Assembly (NCBI RefSeq): GCF_006539825.1
Contig: NZ_BJNT01000016.1
Location: 1 to 64,000 of the forward strand
Origin: Corynebacterium variabile
Lineage (GTDB): Bacteria > Actinomycetota > Actinomycetes > Mycobacteriales > Mycobacteriaceae
Length of the DNA stretch: 64,000 nt
Reading direction: 5' to 3'
Each line of letters starts with the position of its first letter. The first letter of the stretch is position 1. A program made the position numbers and the translations under genes. Of the stretch, positions 46,065 to 56,290 are shown piece by piece. The notes under the pieces were generated by a model. That model worked only from the letters and a program-made list of their open reading frames with translations. It was not told the origin of the DNA and made no database searches.

Positions 46065-47396
46065 GTGACCGCCATACTCTCGGCGTTCCGGGATGCCGAT
46101 CTGCGCAGGAAGATCCTCTTCACCCTGGGGATGGTCATCCTGTATCGGATCGGCTCTCAGATCCCGACGCCCGGTGTTGACTACGCGACAGTCACAGAGC
46201 AGGTGCGTAACCTGACCTCGGACGGCCAGACCAGCATGTACAGCCTGATTAACCTGTTCTCAGGTGGCGCGCTGCTGCAGTTGTCGATCTTCGCGATCGG
46301 CATCATGCCCTACATCACGGCGTCCATCATCGTGCAGTTGCTGACCGTGGTCATCCCGCGGTTCGAGCAGCTGAAGAAGGAGGGGCAGTCCGGTCAGGCG
46401 AAGATGACCGAGTACACCCGCTACCTCACTGTCGCTCTCGCGCTGCTGCAGTCCTCGGGCATCGTGGCACTGGCGAACAACAAGCAGCTGCTCGGCTCCG
46501 GCCAGCAGGTGCTGAGGGACGATGTCGGGCTCTTCGGCATTATCACCATGGTCGTCATCATGACCGCCGGTGCCGTGCTCGTGATGTGGATCGGTGAGCT
46601 GATCACCGACCGCGGCATCGGCAACGGTATGTCGTTGCTGATCGTCGCCGGTATGGCTACCCACCTGCCCGCCCAGGGCATGAGTATCCTGCAGGACTCC
46701 GGCGGATTCGTCTTCGCGGGCGTGGTCGTCGCGATGCTCGTGCTCGTCGTGCTCGTCGTCTTCGTCGAGCAGGGGCAGCGCCGCATCCCGGTCCAGTACG
46801 CCAAGCGCATGGTCGGTCGTCGCCAGTACGGCGAGACCTCCACCTACCTGCCTCTGAAGGTCAACCAGGCCGGTGTTATCCCGGTGATCTTCGCGTCCTC
46901 CCTGCTGACGGTCCCGATCCTCATCACCCAGATCATCCAGTCCGGCGGCGGCGAGCAGGCGGACAACTGGTGGAACCGCGACGTGATCAACATCCTGACC
47001 GACCCGTCGGACTGGCGCTACATCGTGTTCATGGCCGTCATGATCATCTTCTTCGCGTTCTTCTACGTGTCGATCCAGTACGACCCCAACGATCAGGCCG
47101 ACAACATGAAGAAGTACGGTGGATTCATCCCGGGCATCCGTCCGGGCCGACCCACCGCCGAGTACCTCGGCCGGGTGATGAACCGTCTGCTCGCTGTCGG
47201 TTCCGTGTACCTCGCCATCATCGCGATTATCCCGAACCTCGCCCTGTCCGCCGGAATCACCTCCGACGGAGGGGGTAACGGCCTCGGTGCGTTCGGTGGT
47301 ACCGCTATCCTGATCATGGTCTCGGTCGCTCTGACCACCGTCAAGCAGATCGAGTCCCAGCTCATGCAAGCCAACTACGAAGGATTCCTCAAATGA
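46065..47396 (+). CDS. secY: preprotein translocase subunit SecY
   Basis: SecY is the main channel of the Sec translocon. The 443-residue protein has ten hydrophobic segments, including the N-terminal [25 protein letters not shown] region, [25 protein letters not shown] and [23 protein letters not shown] 46065 has AGGAGG 5 bases upstream. It is followed by adk (ATGA overlap) and map. Confidence 0.97.
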   Translation: MTAILSAFRDADLRRKILFTLGMVILYRIGSQIPTPGVDYATVTEQVRNLTSDGQTSMYSLINLFSGGALLQLSIFAIGIMPYITASIIVQLLTVVIPRFEQLKKEGQSGQAKMTEYTRYLTVALALLQSSGIVALANNKQLLGSGQQVLRDDVGLFGIITMVVIMTAGAVLVMWIGELITDRGIGNGMSLLIVAGMATHLPAQGMSILQDSGGFVFAGVVVAMLVLVVLVVFVEQGQRRIPVQYAKRMVGRRQYGETSTYLPLKVNQAGVIPVIFASSLLTVPILITQIIQSGGGEQADNWWNRDVINILTDPSDWRYIVFMAVMIIFFAFFYVSIQYDPNDQADNMKKYGGFIPGIRPGRPTAEYLGRVMNRLLAVGSVYLAIIAIIPNLALSAGITSDGGGNGLGAFGGTAILIMVSVALTTVKQIESQLMQANYEGFLK

Positions 47397-47938
47397 GACT
47401 CGTTCTCCTCGGCCCGCCCGGTGCGGGCAAGGGTACCCAGGCGGCCATCCTCGCGGACGCACTGCAGGTCCCCCACATCTCCACCGGCGACCTGTTCCGC
47501 GAGAACATCGGCAAGGAGACCGAGCTCGGCAAGCTGGCGCAGTCCTACATCGACGCCGGCAAGCTGGTCCCGACCTCTGTCACCGCCGACATGGTCCGGT
47601 CCCGCCTCGCCCAGGATGACGCCACCGACGGCTTCCTCCTGGACGGTTTCCCGCGCACCGTCGAGCAGGCCGAGATCCTCGGTGAGATGCTCGGCGAGAC
47701 CGGAGAGAAGCTCAACGCGGTCATCAACTACCAGGTCTCCGAGGACGTCGTGGTCGAACGCATGCTCTCCCGTGGCCGCAAGGACGACAACGAGGACACG
47801 ATCCGCACCCGTCTGCAGGTCTACCGCGACGAGACCGCGCCGCTGATCGACTTCTACAGCGACATCATCGTCAACATCGACGCCGAGGGCACCGTCGAGG
47901 ACATCTCCTCGACCACCCTCGATGCGCTGGACCGCTAG
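47393..47938 (+). CDS. adk: adenylate kinase
   Basis: The 181-residue enzyme interconverts ATP, ADP and [23 protein letters not shown] is the P-loop, with [12 protein letters not shown] for AMP binding, [17 protein letters not shown] and [20 protein letters not shown]. It is the short form lacking an inserted lid domain. Its start overlaps secY's stop. Confidence 0.97.
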   Translation: MRLVLLGPPGAGKGTQAAILADALQVPHISTGDLFRENIGKETELGKLAQSYIDAGKLVPTSVTADMVRSRLAQDDATDGFLLDGFPRTVEQAEILGEMLGETGEKLNAVINYQVSEDVVVERMLSRGRKDDNEDTIRTRLQVYRDETAPLIDFYSDIIVNIDAEGTVEDISSTTLDALDR

Positions 47939-47953
47939 AAAGAAGCAGTTACC

Positions 47954-48748
47954 GTGGGATTCCGCCGTTCACACAAGGTCATCCGGGGCAAGTCGCCGGC
48001 CGAGCTCGACGCCATGCAGGCGGCGGGTGAGATCGTGGGCAAGGCCCTGCAGGCCGTCAAGGCCGCAGCGAAGCCCGGAGTGAGCACCCTCGACCTGGAT
48101 GCCGTCGCCGAGGCGACGATCCGGGACGCCGGGGCCTTCCCGACGTTCAAGGGCTACGGCGGATTCCCGGGGAGCATCTGCTCCTCGGTCAACGACATGA
48201 TCGTCCACGGCATCCCGGACGAGAAGACCGTCCTCAAGGACGGGGACCTCGTCTCCATCGACTGCGGTGCCACCCTCGACGGCTGGGTCGGTGACTCTGC
48301 CTGGACCTTCGGTATCGGCGAGATCGCCGAGGACGTCCGCAAGCTCAACGAGGCCACCGAGTTCGTCCTCTACGAGGGACTCAAGGCGATGGTCCCGGGT
48401 AATCGGCTGACCGACGTCTCCTGGGCTCTGGAGGATGCGACGAGGGCCGCGTCCGCGAAGTTCGGCGTCCCGTTGTTCATCGTGGACGGCTACGGCGGTC
48501 ACGGCATCGGACACGAGATGCACGAGGACCCGTACCTGGCCAATGAAGGACGCCCCGGCAAGGGCCCGTCCATCGAGGTCGGATCCACCCTCGCCATCGA
48601 ACCGATGCTGGCCCTCGGGACTGTCGACTCCTATGTCCTCGAGGACGACTGGGGCGTCAAGACCCTGGACGGTTCCTTCGCCTCCCACTGGGAGCACACC
48701 GTCGCGGCGACGGCTGACGGCCCGCGCATCCTCACCCCGCGCTACTGA
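47954..48748 (+). CDS. map: methionine aminopeptidase
   Basis: The 264-residue enzyme removes N-terminal Met. Metal-binding residues are in SIDCGATLDGWVGDSAWT (Asp), GYGGHGIGHEMHEDPY (His), LAIEPMLALG (Glu) and HWEHTVAAT. GTG 47954 was chosen because AAAGAAG stands about 9 bases upstream. It follows adk by 15 bases and ends the secY-adk-map operon. Confidence 0.96.
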   Translation: MGFRRSHKVIRGKSPAELDAMQAAGEIVGKALQAVKAAAKPGVSTLDLDAVAEATIRDAGAFPTFKGYGGFPGSICSSVNDMIVHGIPDEKTVLKDGDLVSIDCGATLDGWVGDSAWTFGIGEIAEDVRKLNEATEFVLYEGLKAMVPGNRLTDVSWALEDATRAASAKFGVPLFIVDGYGGHGIGHEMHEDPYLANEGRPGKGPSIEVGSTLAIEPMLALGTVDSYVLEDDWGVKTLDGSFASHWEHTVAATADGPRILTPRY

Positions 48749-48817
48749 GGTGGCCGCGGCAGGCTCCGGCGCAGACTCCCCGGGGGAGGGGCGGGGTCGG
48801 TGGGGTATATGCCGGTA

Positions 48818-48895
48818 TTGGCGCGGGGGCGCGTCATGCCGTAGACTCTTCCTCTGGTGTACCCGTGGGTCGTCGTGACGATCCCTGGGTACACC
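48818..48895 (+). promoter_or_regulatory. promoter and leader hairpin of the infA gene
   Basis: TTGGCG (48818-48823), an 18-base spacer and TAGACT (48842-48847) form a good promoter. About 10 bases later a strong stem-loop follows: GGTGTACCC (48856-48864) pairs with GGGTACACC (48887-48895). It may control transcription or stability of the infA mRNA, which starts at 48973. Confidence 0.6.
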
Positions 48896-48972
48896 GTCCG
48901 AACAAGACTGTGTGGTCAGACTACGGCTCCGGCTCCCGCCGGCAGCTGCCCTGACCTGGAAAAGTGGAGGAT

Positions 48973-49194
48973 ATGGCTAAGAAGGAAGGCGCCATCGAGG
49001 TCGAGGGCAAGATTGTCGAGCCCCTGCCGAACGCGATGTTCCGTGTCGAGCTGGACAACGGGCACAAGGTGCTCGCCCACATCTCCGGCAAGATGCGTCA
49101 GCACTACATCCGTATCCTTCCCGAGGACCGCGTGGTCGTTGAGCTCTCGCCCTACGACCTGACCCGCGGGCGCATCGTCTACCGCTACAAGTAG
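48973..49194 (+). CDS. infA: translation initiation factor IF-1
   Basis: The 73-residue OB-fold protein starts [20 protein letters not shown] and ends with the family motif [14 protein letters not shown] 48973 has GTGGAGGAT just before it. An in-frame GTG at 48964 would add only MED. Confidence 0.97.
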   Translation: MAKKEGAIEVEGKIVEPLPNAMFRVELDNGHKVLAHISGKMRQHYIRILPEDRVVVELSPYDLTRGRIVYRYK

Positions 49195-49394
49195 ACCTGC
49201 CCTACCTGTCGTTCCGGCACATCTGTCCGGCACAAAGACATTCGCCTCCGTACACCATCCGAGGACGCCGCCCCGCGCGGTGTCCACGGGCTCACCTCCG
49301 GCCGCGGCGGCCGGAGCCCGGCGTCCTTCCCCGTGGAGGACGCCGGGATGTGTGGGGAGCAAACCGCCGTTAACAAACCGGAAGGAACTGCCAC
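49195..49394 (+). other. infA-rpsM gap with two hairpins; no rpmJ
   Basis: The gap holds a perfect 9-bp hairpin CTCCGGCCG/CGGCCGGAG (49296-49316) and GGCGTCCT/AGGACGCC (49320-49344). In many bacteria rpmJ (L36) lies here, but I see no frame for it. The second hairpin may be part of an S4 autoregulatory leader, which is an inference only. Confidence 0.45.
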
Positions 49395-49763
49395 ATGGCA
49401 CGCCTTGCTGGTGTTGATCTCCCGCGCGACAAGCGCATGGAGGTTGCACTCACCTACATCTACGGCATCGGCCCCGCCCGTGCCGCCGAGCTGCTGGAGA
49501 AGACCGGCATCTCTCCCGACCTGCGGTCCAAGGACCTCACTGACGAGCAGGTCTCCGCTCTCAAGGACGTCATCGAAGGCACCTGGAAGGTCGAGGGTGA
49601 CCTCCGCCGCGAGGTCGCCGCCGACATCCGTCGCAAGATCGAGATCGGCTGCTACCAGGGCCTGCGCCACCGTCGTGGCCTCCCGGTGCGCGGTCAGCGG
49701 ACCAAGACCAACGCTCGTACCCGTAAGGGCCCGAAGAAGACGATCGCAGGAAAGAAGAAGTAA
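49395..49763 (+). CDS. rpsM: 30S ribosomal protein S13
   Basis: The 122-residue protein begins [20 protein letters not shown] and ends with the basic [26 protein letters not shown] precedes ATG 49395. It heads rpsM-rpsK-rpsD-rpoA-rplQ. Confidence 0.98.
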   Translation: MARLAGVDLPRDKRMEVALTYIYGIGPARAAELLEKTGISPDLRSKDLTDEQVSALKDVIEGTWKVEGDLRREVAADIRRKIEIGCYQGLRHRRGLPVRGQRTKTNARTRKGPKKTIAGKKK

Positions 49764-49766
49764 CAG

Positions 49767-50171
49767 ATGCCTCCGAAAGCACGCGCTGGCGCGCGCCGTA
49801 CCGGCCGTCGGGTCGTCAAGAAGAACGTCGCCCACGGTGCCGCGTACATCAAGTCCACGTTCAACAACACCATCGTCTCCATCACAGACGAGAAGGGTGC
49901 TGTGATCTCCTGGGCGTCCTCAGGCCACGTCGGCTTCAAGGGCTCCCGTAAGTCCACCCCCTTCGCCGCTCAGATGGCTGCCGAGTCCGCCGCCCGCAAG
50001 GCGATGGAGCACGGCATGAAGAAGGTTGACGTGTTCGTCAAGGGCCCGGGCTCCGGTCGTGAGACCGCTATCCGTTCCCTGTCCACCGCCGGCCTCGAGG
50101 TCGGCACGATCTCCGACGTGACCCCCCAGCCGCACAACGGCTGCCGTCCGCCGAAGCGTCGCCGCGTTTAA
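49767..50171 (+). CDS. rpsK: 30S ribosomal protein S11
   Basis: The 134-residue product has [38 protein letters not shown] and the end [15 protein letters not shown]. It is 3 bases after rpsM, fully typical. Confidence 0.98.
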   Translation: MPPKARAGARRTGRRVVKKNVAHGAAYIKSTFNNTIVSITDEKGAVISWASSGHVGFKGSRKSTPFAAQMAAESAARKAMEHGMKKVDVFVKGPGSGRETAIRSLSTAGLEVGTISDVTPQPHNGCRPPKRRRV

Positions 50172-50195
50172 TCAGGAAAGGACAGGAAACAGATA

Positions 50196-50801
50196 ATGGC
50201 CCGTTACACCGGTTCAGCCACCCGTAAGTCCCGTCGTCTCCGCGTCGACCTCGTCGGCGGAGACCGCTCCTTCGAGCGTCGCCCGTATCCGCCCGGACAG
50301 GCCGGTCGTGGACGCATCAAGGAGTCCGAGTACCTCACCCAGCTGCAGGAGAAGCAGAAGGCCCGCTTCACCTACGGCGTCATGGAGAAGCAGTTCCGCC
50401 GCTACTACGCCGAGGCGAACCGTCGCCCCGGTAAGACCGGCGCGAACCTGGTCATCCTGCTGGAAACCCGTCTCGACAACGTCGTCTACCGTGCCGGCCT
50501 CGCCCGCACGCGTCGTCAGGCACGTCAGCTCGTCTCCCACGGTCACTTCACCGTAAACGGCAAGAAGATCAACGTACCGTCCTTCCAGGTCTCCCAGTAC
50601 GACATCATCGACGTCCGGGACCGTTCCCGCTCGATGCTGTGGTTCGAAGAGGCCCAGGAGAACCTGCTCGACTCTGTCGTCCCGGCCTGGCTGCAGGTCG
50701 TGCCGTCCACCCTGCGCATCCTCGTGCACCAGCTGCCCGAGCGCGCCCAGATCGACGTTCCGCTGCAGGAGCAGCTCATCGTCGAGTTCTACTCCAAGTA
50801 A
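50196..50801 (+). CDS. rpsD: 30S ribosomal protein S4
   Basis: The 201-residue S4 has NLVILLETRLDNVVYRAGLA and the S4 RNA-binding motif RQLVSHGHFTVNGKKINVPS. It lacks the N-terminal Cys cluster found in zinc-binding S4, so it is the zinc-free paralogue type. AAAGGA stands about 13 bases before ATG 50196. Confidence 0.98.
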   Translation: MARYTGSATRKSRRLRVDLVGGDRSFERRPYPPGQAGRGRIKESEYLTQLQEKQKARFTYGVMEKQFRRYYAEANRRPGKTGANLVILLETRLDNVVYRAGLARTRRQARQLVSHGHFTVNGKKINVPSFQVSQYDIIDVRDRSRSMLWFEEAQENLLDSVVPAWLQVVPSTLRILVHQLPERAQIDVPLQEQLIVEFYSK

Positions 50802-50874
50802 GGAACCACCCGGTTCCCCTCTGTTCACCTCATGTGGCGTCAAATAGCGGACGCCGAGAAGGAGAAATACCCCG

Positions 50875-51888
50875 ATGCTGATTTCCCAGCGCCCCCAACT
50901 GACCGAGGAGTACATCAGCCCGGCCCGGTCGCGGTTCGTCATCGAACCGCTCGAGCCCGGCTTCGGTTACACCCTCGGTAACTCCCTGCGTCGTACCCTG
51001 CTGTCGTCCATCCCGGGCGCTGCGGTGACCTCCATCCGGATCGAGGGTGTGCTCCACGAGTTCACCACCATTCCGGGTGTCAAGGAGGATGTCTCCGACA
51101 TTATCCTGAACATCAAGGCCCTGGTCCTTTCCTCGGACTCTGATGAGCCGGTCACCATGTACATCCGTAAGGAAGGCCTGGGCGAGGTCACCGGCGCGGA
51201 CGTCGTCGTCCCCGCCGGCGTGGAGGTCCACAACCCGGACCTGCACATCGCCACGCTCAATGAGCAGGGCAAGCTGGACATCGAGCTCGTGGTCGAGCGC
51301 GGTCGCGGGTACGTCCCGGCCGCCGCCACCACCGGAGAGATCGGCCGCATCCCGGTCGACCAGATCTACTCCCCGGTGCTGAAGGTCAGCTACAAGGTCG
51401 AGGCGACGCGTGTTGAACAGCGCACCGACTTCGACAAGCTGGTCCTCGACGTGGAGACCAAGAACTCCATCACCGCCCGCGACGCCATCGCGTCCGCCGG
51501 TGGAACCCTGGTGGAGCTCTTCGGCCTGGCCCGCGAGCTGAACACCGAGGCTGAAGGTATCGAGATCGGCCCGTCCCCGCAGGAGACGGAGCACATCGCG
51601 GCCTACAGCCTGCCCATCGAGGATCTCGACTTCTCCGTCCGCTCCTACAACTGCCTCAAGCGTGAGGACATCCACACGGTCGGCGAGCTCGCCGCCCGTA
51701 CCGAGTCCGATCTGCTGGACATCCGGAACTTCGGTCAGAAGTCCATCAACGAGGTCAAGGTCAAGCTCGCTGAGCTGGGCCTGGGCCTCAAGGATGCGCC
51801 GGAGGGCTTCGACATCAACAGCATCGAAGGCTACGACGCCGAGACCGGCGAGTTCCTGGACACCGAGGGCGAGGACATCGCCGAATAG
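50875..51888 (+). CDS. rpoA: RNA polymerase alpha subunit
   Basis: The 337-residue protein begins [20 protein letters not shown]. It has the N-terminal dimerisation domain ([20 protein letters not shown]) and the C-terminal DNA-binding domain ([40 protein letters not shown]). GAGAAGGAG stands about 8 bases before ATG 50875. Confidence 0.98.
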   Translation: MLISQRPQLTEEYISPARSRFVIEPLEPGFGYTLGNSLRRTLLSSIPGAAVTSIRIEGVLHEFTTIPGVKEDVSDIILNIKALVLSSDSDEPVTMYIRKEGLGEVTGADVVVPAGVEVHNPDLHIATLNEQGKLDIELVVERGRGYVPAAATTGEIGRIPVDQIYSPVLKVSYKVEATRVEQRTDFDKLVLDVETKNSITARDAIASAGGTLVELFGLARELNTEAEGIEIGPSPQETEHIAAYSLPIEDLDFSVRSYNCLKREDIHTVGELAARTESDLLDIRNFGQKSINEVKVKLAELGLGLKDAPEGFDINSIEGYDAETGEFLDTEGEDIAE

Positions 51889-51956
51889 AGGCATGACCGG
51901 TACCGGTCACCTGCCTGGAGCAAGCGCTCACCAGAACACATTCACGAGGAGAAGTT

Positions 51957-52475
51957 ATGCCTACCCCGAAGAAGGGTGCCCGCCTCGGCGGATCTGCTTC
52001 CCACCAGAAGAAGATCCTCGCCAACCTGGCTGCTCAGCTCATTGAGCACGGCGCCATCAAGACCACGGACGCCAAGGCCAAGCTGCTGCGCCCGTACGTC
52101 GAGAAGATCATCACCAAGGCCAAGAAGGGCACCGTGGCGGACCGCCGCAACGTCCTGAAGCTCATCACGGACAAGGAAGTTGTCGCTTACCTGTTCAACG
52201 AGCTCGCGCCGAAGTTCGAAGGTCGCAACGGCGGTTACACCCGCATCGTCAAGCTGGAGAACCGTAAGGGCGACAACGCCCCCGTCTCCCAGATCTCGCT
52301 GGTTCTCGAGGAGCTCGCCTCCACCGAGGCCGAGCGCGCCACCAAGGCCGCCGCCAAGGCCCCGGTCGAGGAGGCCCCCGAGGTCGAGGCTGAGGAGTCC
52401 ACCGACGCCGAGGCCGCCGCCGAGGCCGCCGAGGCTGAGGCTGAGGACGCCGAGGAGACCGCCGAGGAGAAGTAG
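51957..52475 (+). CDS. rplQ: 50S ribosomal protein L17 with acidic C-terminal extension
   Basis: The 172-residue protein has the L17 core [20 protein letters not shown] and ends with a roughly 50-residue Ala/Glu-rich tail ([20 protein letters not shown] then more). The normal bacterial protein is about 120-130 residues, so the tail is a lineage extension. GAGGAGAAG precedes the start. Confidence 0.97.
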   Translation: MPTPKKGARLGGSASHQKKILANLAAQLIEHGAIKTTDAKAKLLRPYVEKIITKAKKGTVADRRNVLKLITDKEVVAYLFNELAPKFEGRNGGYTRIVKLENRKGDNAPVSQISLVLEELASTEAERATKAAAKAPVEEAPEVEAEESTDAEAAAEAAEAEAEDAEETAEEK

Positions 52476-52508
52476 TTCTCCTCCGGCAGTCTTCCCGGAC
52501 GCCTGACT

Positions 52509-52549
52509 GACGACGCCCGTCCCTGCATAACGCAGGGGCGGGCGTCGTC
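52509..52549 (+). terminator. probable terminator after rplQ
   Basis: GACGACGCCCG-T-CCCTGC pairs with GCAGGG-G-CGGGCGTCGTC over 17 bp with one mismatch, loop ATAAC. It is followed by GTGTCTGTGG rather than a T-run. Confidence 0.6.
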
Positions 52550-52654
52550 GTGTCTGTGGCGTTGTGTCTGTGCCGTCGTGTCTGTGAGTTCCTGGTGGTG
52601 AACAGGCAGGAGTCTCACAGGGGAGGGGGTCCCTGCGCTGCTAGAATCAGTGCA

Positions 52655-53464
52655 ATGTCTCCGCGGTCCACCCTGCACAACCCCGTCTCGTACCGCACCG
52701 CCGGCGTTCTCCTGGTCGTCAGCGGTGCGTTGCTGATCGTCGGGCAGGTCGTGGGCATTCTCCGGTGGAAGGGCATGTACTCGCTGACCGAGAACAGGTC
52801 CTCCGACCTCATGGCGTCCCGGTGCGGCATCCTGCGGGATGATTCCGGGGTCCGGTTCGCGTGCAATCCGGCGAGCTCCTTCACGACCACGATGGTGATC
52901 TGTTCCGGTATCGCGGTGATCCTCGCGAGCCTGCTGATGGTCCTGGCGGCCCGCCGGGAGGGTGACCGCGGCGTCTACGGAACTTCGCTGCTGCTGGGCC
53001 TGGCCGGGCTTCTGACGCTGGTGACCACCATGTTCACCGTGGACGACCATCCGAGGATCCACGACGTCTCCCTGCTGGTGTATCTGCTGGTGATGTGGGC
53101 GACAATGGAGGTCCTCGTCGATTCAGCGACGCGGCACGCTGAAACCACCGGTGACGCACACCCGCTGATCTACGGTGCCTATGTGCCGATCACCCGGGTC
53201 ATGGAGTTCTTCTCGATCGTCGGTGCGCTGACGCTCGTCTTCTCGGGTCGCGATGTGATGCCCGGGGCTTTTGAGCGGGTGGCGCTGGACACCTTGACGG
53301 TCTGGGTCGTGGTCTTCGGCCTGGGGCTGTTCAGTCTCGGCGGTGCGGCGGACCGCGAGCGTCTGCGTGTGGTGGAGATGGAGAAGCTGCAGCGCGGAGC
53401 GAGATCGACAGCACCGAGCGCCGCCGCGCTGGCAGGGTTCGGACGGAAGGCGAACGATGAGTGA
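52655..53464 (+). CDS. hypothetical membrane protein
   Basis: The 269-residue protein has about six membrane helices, for example [39 protein letters not shown] and [17 protein letters not shown], and a charged C-terminus ([20 protein letters not shown]). I do not recognise a family with confidence; DUF998-like layout is possible. ATG 52655 has TAGAAT (52642-52647) 7 bases upstream, so it is leaderless. It overlaps truA by 8 bases. Confidence 0.8.
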   Translation: MSPRSTLHNPVSYRTAGVLLVVSGALLIVGQVVGILRWKGMYSLTENRSSDLMASRCGILRDDSGVRFACNPASSFTTTMVICSGIAVILASLLMVLAARREGDRGVYGTSLLLGLAGLLTLVTTMFTVDDHPRIHDVSLLVYLLVMWATMEVLVDSATRHAETTGDAHPLIYGAYVPITRVMEFFSIVGALTLVFSGRDVMPGAFERVALDTLTVWVVVFGLGLFSLGGAADRERLRVVEMEKLQRGARSTAPSAAALAGFGRKANDE

Positions 53465-54308
53465 GATGGTGCGGGTACGCCTGGATGTCGCCTACGACGG
53501 CACGGACTTCCACGGCTGGGCCAGACAGAAAGGCCCGCAGGAGGCGCTCCGGACCGTGCAGGGGGTACTCGAGGAAAAGCTGTCACTGGTGTTTCGTACG
53601 CCGGTCGAGCTGACCGTGGCAGGACGCACCGACGCCGGCGTCCACGCGACCGGACAGGTCGCGCATGTCGACGTGCCTGCGTCTGCCTTCGGGCAGCGGT
53701 CTCTGGAGCAGCCGTCGGATCTGGTGCGGCGGTTGTCCCGGATGCTCCCCGCCGATGTGCGGCTGCACGGGGCGTCCGCGGCCGCACCCGGGTTCGACGC
53801 GCGGTTCTCCGCACTGCGCCGTCACTACGTCTACCGGGTGACGACGTCGATGGCCGGCCCGTCGCCGCTGCGCGTCCGGGACACGGCGCAGTGGCGACAT
53901 TCCGTGGACCTGTCCGCGGTGCAGCTGGCGTCCGATGTGCTGGTCGGCCTGCACGACTTCGCGGCCTTCTGTAAGTACCGTGAGGGGTCCACGACGGTGC
54001 GTGAACTGCAGTCCTTCGAGTGGCGTGACATCTCGACCCCCACAGAACCGGAGACCTACGAGGCCTCGGTTGTGGCGGACGCTTTCTGCTGGTCCATGGT
54101 CCGCTCGCTGGTCGGCGCGGTCCTGACGGTGGGGGAGGGACGCCGCGACGAGGGGTTCGCGTCCTCCCTGCTTCAGGAGCGTTCGCGGTCATCGAAGGTA
54201 CCGGTGGCACCGGCCTGCGGGCTGAACCTGGTGGCTGTCGATTACCCGGCGGACGCGGACCTCGCGGCGCGTGCCGAGGAGACGCGGGTGAAGCGGGAGC
54301 CGGTGTAG
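53457..54308 (+). CDS. truA: tRNA pseudouridine synthase A
   Basis: The 283-residue enzyme makes pseudouridine at tRNA positions 38-40. Family motifs are [20 protein letters not shown], the catalytic-Asp stretch [20 protein letters not shown] and [23 protein letters not shown] 53457 overlaps the upstream membrane gene by 8 bases. truA after rplQ is a conserved order in actinobacteria. Confidence 0.96.
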   Translation: MSEMVRVRLDVAYDGTDFHGWARQKGPQEALRTVQGVLEEKLSLVFRTPVELTVAGRTDAGVHATGQVAHVDVPASAFGQRSLEQPSDLVRRLSRMLPADVRLHGASAAAPGFDARFSALRRHYVYRVTTSMAGPSPLRVRDTAQWRHSVDLSAVQLASDVLVGLHDFAAFCKYREGSTTVRELQSFEWRDISTPTEPETYEASVVADAFCWSMVRSLVGAVLTVGEGRRDEGFASSLLQERSRSSKVPVAPACGLNLVAVDYPADADLAARAEETRVKREPV

Positions 54309-54411
54309 GGGTCTCCGGCACGCTGTGCCCGTGCAGCGGCGTGACCTGTTCAGTCGGGCTGGTGTGTCGGACGACGGGAGGAGTCATCAGGGGCCCGGCG
54401 AGCGGATCTCC

Positions 54412-55371
54412 TCACCGCACCAGCTTCGGCACCAGCCGCACCATCGTCACCATGACGAGCAGCTCGACCAGGGTCTGCGTCACCACCACCAGTGGCGACA
54501 GGTCGTAGGCCGCCGGCAGGGCGAGGACCAGCGGCAGCACCACCAGTGAATTCCGCGTCACCGCGGTGAAGACCACCGCTCGGTGGGACGCCACCTCCAG
54601 TCGCGCGAACCGGGCAGCCGCACCACCGATCAGCGGCATGACCAGAGAGAACACCACATACACCGGAACCACGGTCACCAGCTCCCGCCAGCGGCCGGAG
54701 ACGCCGTCGATCTGTGAGGCCACGACCACCGCCAGGACCACCATCATCAACGGCACCGTCAGGTCGGCGAAGAGTCCGGACAGGAACCTCCAGTCTGATC
54801 TCTGTGCCCACTGGGTGATCCCCGCCGCCAGCAACGGCACCACGATCAGCCAGATGAACGCCGAGATGAACGGACCCATCTCCACCGACTCGACCACCCC
54901 GGCCCCGGCGAACAGTCGTAGCCACACCGGCAGCAGCACCATCTGCGCCAGCATGAGCAGGGGAGTCGCGGCCAGCAGCCGGTCCGCCGCACCACCGGCC
55001 AGCCCGGTGAACACGATCACGTAGTCCACGCACGGTGCCAGCAGCACGAACAGCAGCCCGACCAGCAGTGCACGGTCGGCGTCTCCGGTGAAGGGCCTGG
55101 TCAGTACCCACACCACCAGCGGAGCACAGAGGAAGTTCACGACGAAGACGGTCACCAGGAACCGCCAGTCACGTAGGGCGTGCCCGATCCGGCCGAAGGG
55201 TACGGCGAGGAAGGTGGCGTAGAGCAGCAGCCCCAGCGCCGGGTTGATCGCATGCTCCGCGGGGGTCGCCACCGACGGGACCGATAGCCCGACCACCCCG
55301 CCCACCAGCAGTGCGCCGAGGTACAGCGCGACCTGGCGGTCGTCCATCCAGGTGGCGAGGCGGGTGCGCAT
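54412..55371 (-). CDS. Acr3/BASS-type arsenite or organic anion transporter
   Basis: The 319-residue membrane protein has ten hydrophobic segments and the Acr3/BASS motif VVFTAVTRNSLVVLPLVLAL. Also typical is LLVGLLFVLLAPCVDYVIVF with a central Cys, a residue used in metalloid transport by Acr3. ATG 55371 lies 5 bases after the preceding gene's stop, so the two form an operon. Substrate (arsenite, bile-acid-like or other) is not proven: no ars regulator or reductase is adjacent. Confidence 0.8.
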   Translation of the reverse strand: MRTRLATWMDDRQVALYLGALLVGGVVGLSVPSVATPAEHAINPALGLLLYATFLAVPFGRIGHALRDWRFLVTVFVVNFLCAPLVVWVLTRPFTGDADRALLVGLLFVLLAPCVDYVIVFTGLAGGAADRLLAATPLLMLAQMVLLPVWLRLFAGAGVVESVEMGPFISAFIWLIVVPLLAAGITQWAQRSDWRFLSGLFADLTVPLMMVVLAVVVASQIDGVSGRWRELVTVVPVYVVFSLVMPLIGGAAARFARLEVASHRAVVFTAVTRNSLVVLPLVLALPAAYDLSPLVVVTQTLVELLVMVTMVRLVPKLVR

Positions 55372-55376
55372 GGGGA

Positions 55377-56174
55377 TCAGCGTAGCGGCAGTCGACGGAA
55401 GGGAAGCATCGTCTCTCCGCAGCGCAGGTGCCCGGCGTCCAGGTCCACGGTGAGGTCGACGGCGATGCTGTCGGATTCGGCGGCAGCAGTGTTCTCGGTT
55501 ACCAGCACCCGGCAGGTCTGCGGATGCCACGCCTCCCGCCACTGCCCGGGCGAGGCCACCACCGCTACATCTGCGCCCGCCACCGACCCCACCGTCCGCC
55601 CGGTCACCGCCACCGTCGACACGACCTCTGCAGCTCCCGCCCCGCACACCAGCACCGTCGCTCCGGGGGGCAGGTTCACCGTCACCGGCTCACCAGACGC
55701 ATCAGTCCCGACCATCCACCCGGGCAATGCCTCCACCGCCACCTCTCCATGCACCTCACGTGCACCGGTAGGCAGTCCCGGCACGGCACGGGACAGCAGG
55801 CCGCAGCCGGCGGCCGCGAACGGGACCCGCGCGGCGTCCGCAGGGTGGACCCCGACCAGAATCCGACCGGACGGGCGGGACAGGGCGGCGAGCCCGGCAT
55901 AGGAGCGTTGTGTCGGACCGTCCGGCTTGGGCGGCGCCGCCGAGACCACCACCGGCAGCTCGGCCCGGAGACCTGCGGCGAAGCAGTCCAGCAGCTGTGC
56001 GTCACACACCACCGGCTCCCGGGCGCCCCACAGGTCGTGGTGCGGCGGATGCACGTGGAACCACGCGCGCTCCGGCGTCTGCTCCGCCACGAGCCGACCC
56101 AGCCGGTGGCGTCCCCACCCGGCCGCGGTCCCTGTCCCGATCACGGCCACGGCGGCCGTCACTGTTCCCCACAC
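55377..56174 (-). CDS. ESX-4-locus-linked protein with an N-terminal membrane segment
   Basis: The 265-residue product starts with GTG 56174, with AGGGGA six bases upstream. It has one N-terminal hydrophobic segment (TVTAAVAVIGTGTAAGWG), then a long Ala/Gly/Val-rich soluble part with AAGCGLLSRAVPGLPTGARE and VVSTVAVTGRTVGSVAGADV. I do not recognise a family. It is divergent from eccB by 116 bases and upstream of the Acr3-like gene. A secretion-associated role is only suggested by position. Confidence 0.6.
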   Translation of the reverse strand: MWGTVTAAVAVIGTGTAAGWGRHRLGRLVAEQTPERAWFHVHPPHHDLWGAREPVVCDAQLLDCFAAGLRAELPVVVSAAPPKPDGPTQRSYAGLAALSRPSGRILVGVHPADAARVPFAAAGCGLLSRAVPGLPTGAREVHGEVAVEALPGWMVGTDASGEPVTVNLPPGATVLVCGAGAAEVVSTVAVTGRTVGSVAGADVAVVASPGQWREAWHPQTCRVLVTENTAAAESDSIAVDLTVDLDAGHLRCGETMLPFRRLPLR

Positions 56175-56290
56175 AAGAGTTCCCCTGTCATGTATCTTTC
56201 ACAGCAGAATGTACATCACGGCGCGCCGCGGGGTCGGCGCATCGGGGGATTTCCGGGGGGCACCCCGGGGGAATGTCAGGGGAGAACACG

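Noticed and set aside
51894..51909. A perfect 16-base palindrome TGACCGGTACCGGTCA after rpoA
   Set aside because: It has no loop and no T-run, so it cannot be a good terminator, and no motif copies were found. It may be chance in GC-rich DNA.
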